64,000 bases of DNA, from positions 1 to 64,000 of the forward strand of contig NZ_VUKC01000009.1 in the NCBI RefSeq assembly GCF_009193135.1, in the 5' to 3' direction. Every line of letters begins with the position of its first letter. Within the stretch, counting starts at the first letter, position 1. Position numbers and translations under genes: made by a program. The notes beneath the pieces were generated by a model. The model was not told the origin of the DNA. It did no database searches and was given only the letters and a program-made list of their open reading frames with translations. Shown in pieces: positions 62,731 to 64,000 of this stretch. The DNA is from Georgenia satyanarayanai (GTDB lineage Bacteria; Actinomycetota; Actinomycetes; Actinomycetales; Actinomycetaceae).

Positions 62731-63815
62731 GCCGTCACCCACTCCGCGTAGAAGATGCCCAGGCCCAGGGCGACGCACAGGGCGGCGACGAGCCAGAAGC
62801 GGATGACGATCGTCACCTCTCCCCAGCCACCGAGCTCGAAGTGGTGGTGGAGGGGGGCCATCCGGAAGACGCGTTTGCCGGTCGCCTTGAAGAAGCCGAT
62901 CTGGATGACGTCGCTCATGACGACGATGACGAACAGCCCGCCGATGACGATGGCGAGGAACTGCGTGTGGGTGAGGATCGAGAACCCGGCGATCGCGCCG
63001 CCGAGGGCGAGGGAGCCGGTGTCGCCCATGAAGATCTGCGCCGGGGAGGCGTTCCACCACAGGAAGCCGAGGCAGGCGCCGATGAGCGCGGCGCCGATGA
63101 GCGAGAGGTCGCGGGGGTCGCGCACCTCGTAGCACGCGGACCAGGCCGCGCTCTGGTCGGAGAGGAACTGGCAGTTCTGGTTGGACTGCCACATCGCGAT
63201 GACCGTGTAGGCCGCGAAGACCATCGCGGAGGCACCGGTGGCCAGGCCGTCCAGGCCGTCGGTGAGGTTGACGGCGTTGGACCAGGCGGTGATGAGGAAG
63301 TTCGCCCACAGGATGAAGAGGATGACCCCGAGGAAGGCCCCGGCGAAGGCGAGGTCGATCGACGTGTCGCGGACGCCGGAGACGTGGGTCGAGCCGGGGG
63401 TCCGGAAGTTCTCGTTGGGGAACTGGAGGGCGAGCACCGCGAAGGTGATGCCGACGAACGCCTGGCCGATGATCTTCCAGCGGGCGCTGAGTCCCAGCGA
63501 GCGCTGCCGGCTGATCTTGATGTAGTCGTCGGCGAAGCCGATGACGCCCAGGCCCACGATGAGGAAGAGGAGCAGCAGCCCGGAGGCGTTGGGTGTGCGC
63601 CCCGCCGCGAGGTTGGCGACCGCGTACCCGATGAGGGTGGCGAGGATGATGACGACGCCGCCCATCGTCGGCGTGCCGCGCTTGGTGTAGTGCGCGGTGG
63701 GACCGTCCTGGCGGATGAACTGGCCGTAGTTCCGCCTCGTGAGGAAGCGGATGAACAGCGGCGTGCCGAACAGCGCGACGACGAGGGCGGTGGCCCCCGC
63801 CACGAGGACGGTCAC
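62727..63815 (-). CDS. mraY: phospho-MurNAc-pentapeptide translocase MraY
   Basis: Integral membrane enzyme making lipid I. The 362 residues show [31 protein letters not shown] and [11 protein letters not shown], with ten or so membrane helices. The second of two tandem GTG codons (63815) is chosen because it forms a GTGA overlap with murF, as at most junctions here; the first GTG is at 63818. Confidence 0.96.
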   Translation of the reverse strand: MTVLVAGATALVVALFGTPLFIRFLTRRNYGQFIRQDGPTAHYTKRGTPTMGGVVIILATLIGYAVANLAAGRTPNASGLLLLFLIVGLGVIGFADDYIKISRQRSLGLSARWKIIGQAFVGITFAVLALQFPNENFRTPGSTHVSGVRDTSIDLAFAGAFLGVILFILWANFLITAWSNAVNLTDGLDGLATGASAMVFAAYTVIAMWQSNQNCQFLSDQSAAWSACYEVRDPRDLSLIGAALIGACLGFLWWNASPAQIFMGDTGSLALGGAIAGFSILTHTQFLAIVIGGLFVIVVMSDVIQIGFFKATGKRVFRMAPLHHHFELGGWGEVTIVIRFWLVAALCVALGLGIFYAEWVTA

Positions 63816-64000
63816 CACGCGGCGCCACCCCCCTGGGTCAGCCGTTCCGCCAGGCGCCACACGCCTGAGCCGTTGGACCCCTTGAGCAGCACGAGGTCAC
63901 CCTCCTGGAGGAGCTCGTCGAGAAGGGCCGCGGCGGCGTCGGCGTCGGCGGGACAGTGGACCTGCGGGCCGTCGCCCGCCCCGGCGCGCACCGGCTCGCC
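63812..64000 (-). CDS. murF: UDP-MurNAc-tripeptide D-alanyl-D-alanine ligase, C-terminal end (partial)
   Basis: The last 62 codons only; the gene begins outside the window. The translation runs [20 protein letters not shown] and continues with [20 protein letters not shown] near the end, where [10 protein letters not shown] is the typical MurF C-terminal KGS motif. Its TGA overlaps the mraY start as GTGA. The position upstream of mraY is standard. Confidence 0.92.
   Translation of the reverse strand, partial: GEPVRAGAGDGPQVHCPADADAAAALLDELLQEGDLVLLKGSNGSGVWRLAERLTQGGGAAW

Overview
The window is chromosomal DNA from a very GC-rich actinobacterium. The GC content, GTG starts, absence of ftsA next to ftsQ/ftsZ, a single PriA-type HisA, a Wag31/DivIVA-SepF-YggT block and an arg operon that includes argR, argG and argH all fit the order Micrococcales (a Georgenia- or Cellulomonas-like organism is my guess; genus is not provable from this sequence). 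Nearly everything is housekeeping. I see no prophage, integrase, transposase, CRISPR array or tRNA gene.

Layout. 1-28 is the 5' tip of a 16S rRNA gene on the minus strand, preceded by a leader and two tandem sigma70-like promoters (29-540). 762-11322 (minus) is a tightly overlapped arginine operon argC-argJ-argB-argD-argF-argR-argG-argH followed by an alkyladenine glycosylase and tyrS. 11447-18930 is a mixed region: FUSC-like membrane protein, SAM methyltransferase, flavodoxin, HTH_42 winged-helix protein, a NarL-type two-component pair, a coiled-coil membrane protein and an SDR oxidoreductase. 18923-25678 holds pheST, a 2'-5' RNA ligase-like protein, a small membrane protein and trmH-like/rplT/rpmI; infC follows at 25760-26383 with a structured leader and an AUC start. 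26619-28036 encodes a membrane coiled-coil protein and a trypsin-like lipoprotein. 28118-32612 is hisC-hisB-unknown-hisH-priA-sseB. 32675-36502 is a siderophore ABC importer behind a DtxR/IdeR-type iron box. Then come a RecQ-phosphoribosyltransferase fusion, an FGGY sugar kinase, a SurA-like lipoprotein and hisD (41442-42770), which is separated from hisC by about 8.8 kb. 42843-45344 carries an S4 protein, bioY, a hydrolase and an ACT-domain membrane protein; 45402-48968 is dnaE. 49058-50233 is a flavin monooxygenase. 50261-64000 (minus) is the division and cell-wall cluster: murF(partial)-mraY-murD-ftsW-murG-murC-ftsQ-ftsZ-pgeF-sepF-yggT-wag31, a terminator, then lspA-rluD-GNAT.

How genes work together. 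Most adjacent minus-strand genes overlap by GTGA or ATGA, so translational coupling is the rule. Several genes that begin transcription units (argC, hisC, hisH, hisD, dnaE) lack a Shine-Dalgarno sequence but have a -10-like hexamer 6-7 nt before the start codon, suggesting leaderless mRNAs.

The most unusual sequence is a family of 18-bp repeats (core AAGTCGGCTGTCGG). It occurs at four places: as an 11-12 unit array with two opposed halves between ftsQ and ftsZ, as three units inserted in frame in the TrmH-like gene, as three units between two convergent genes, and as a single unit downstream of hisD.
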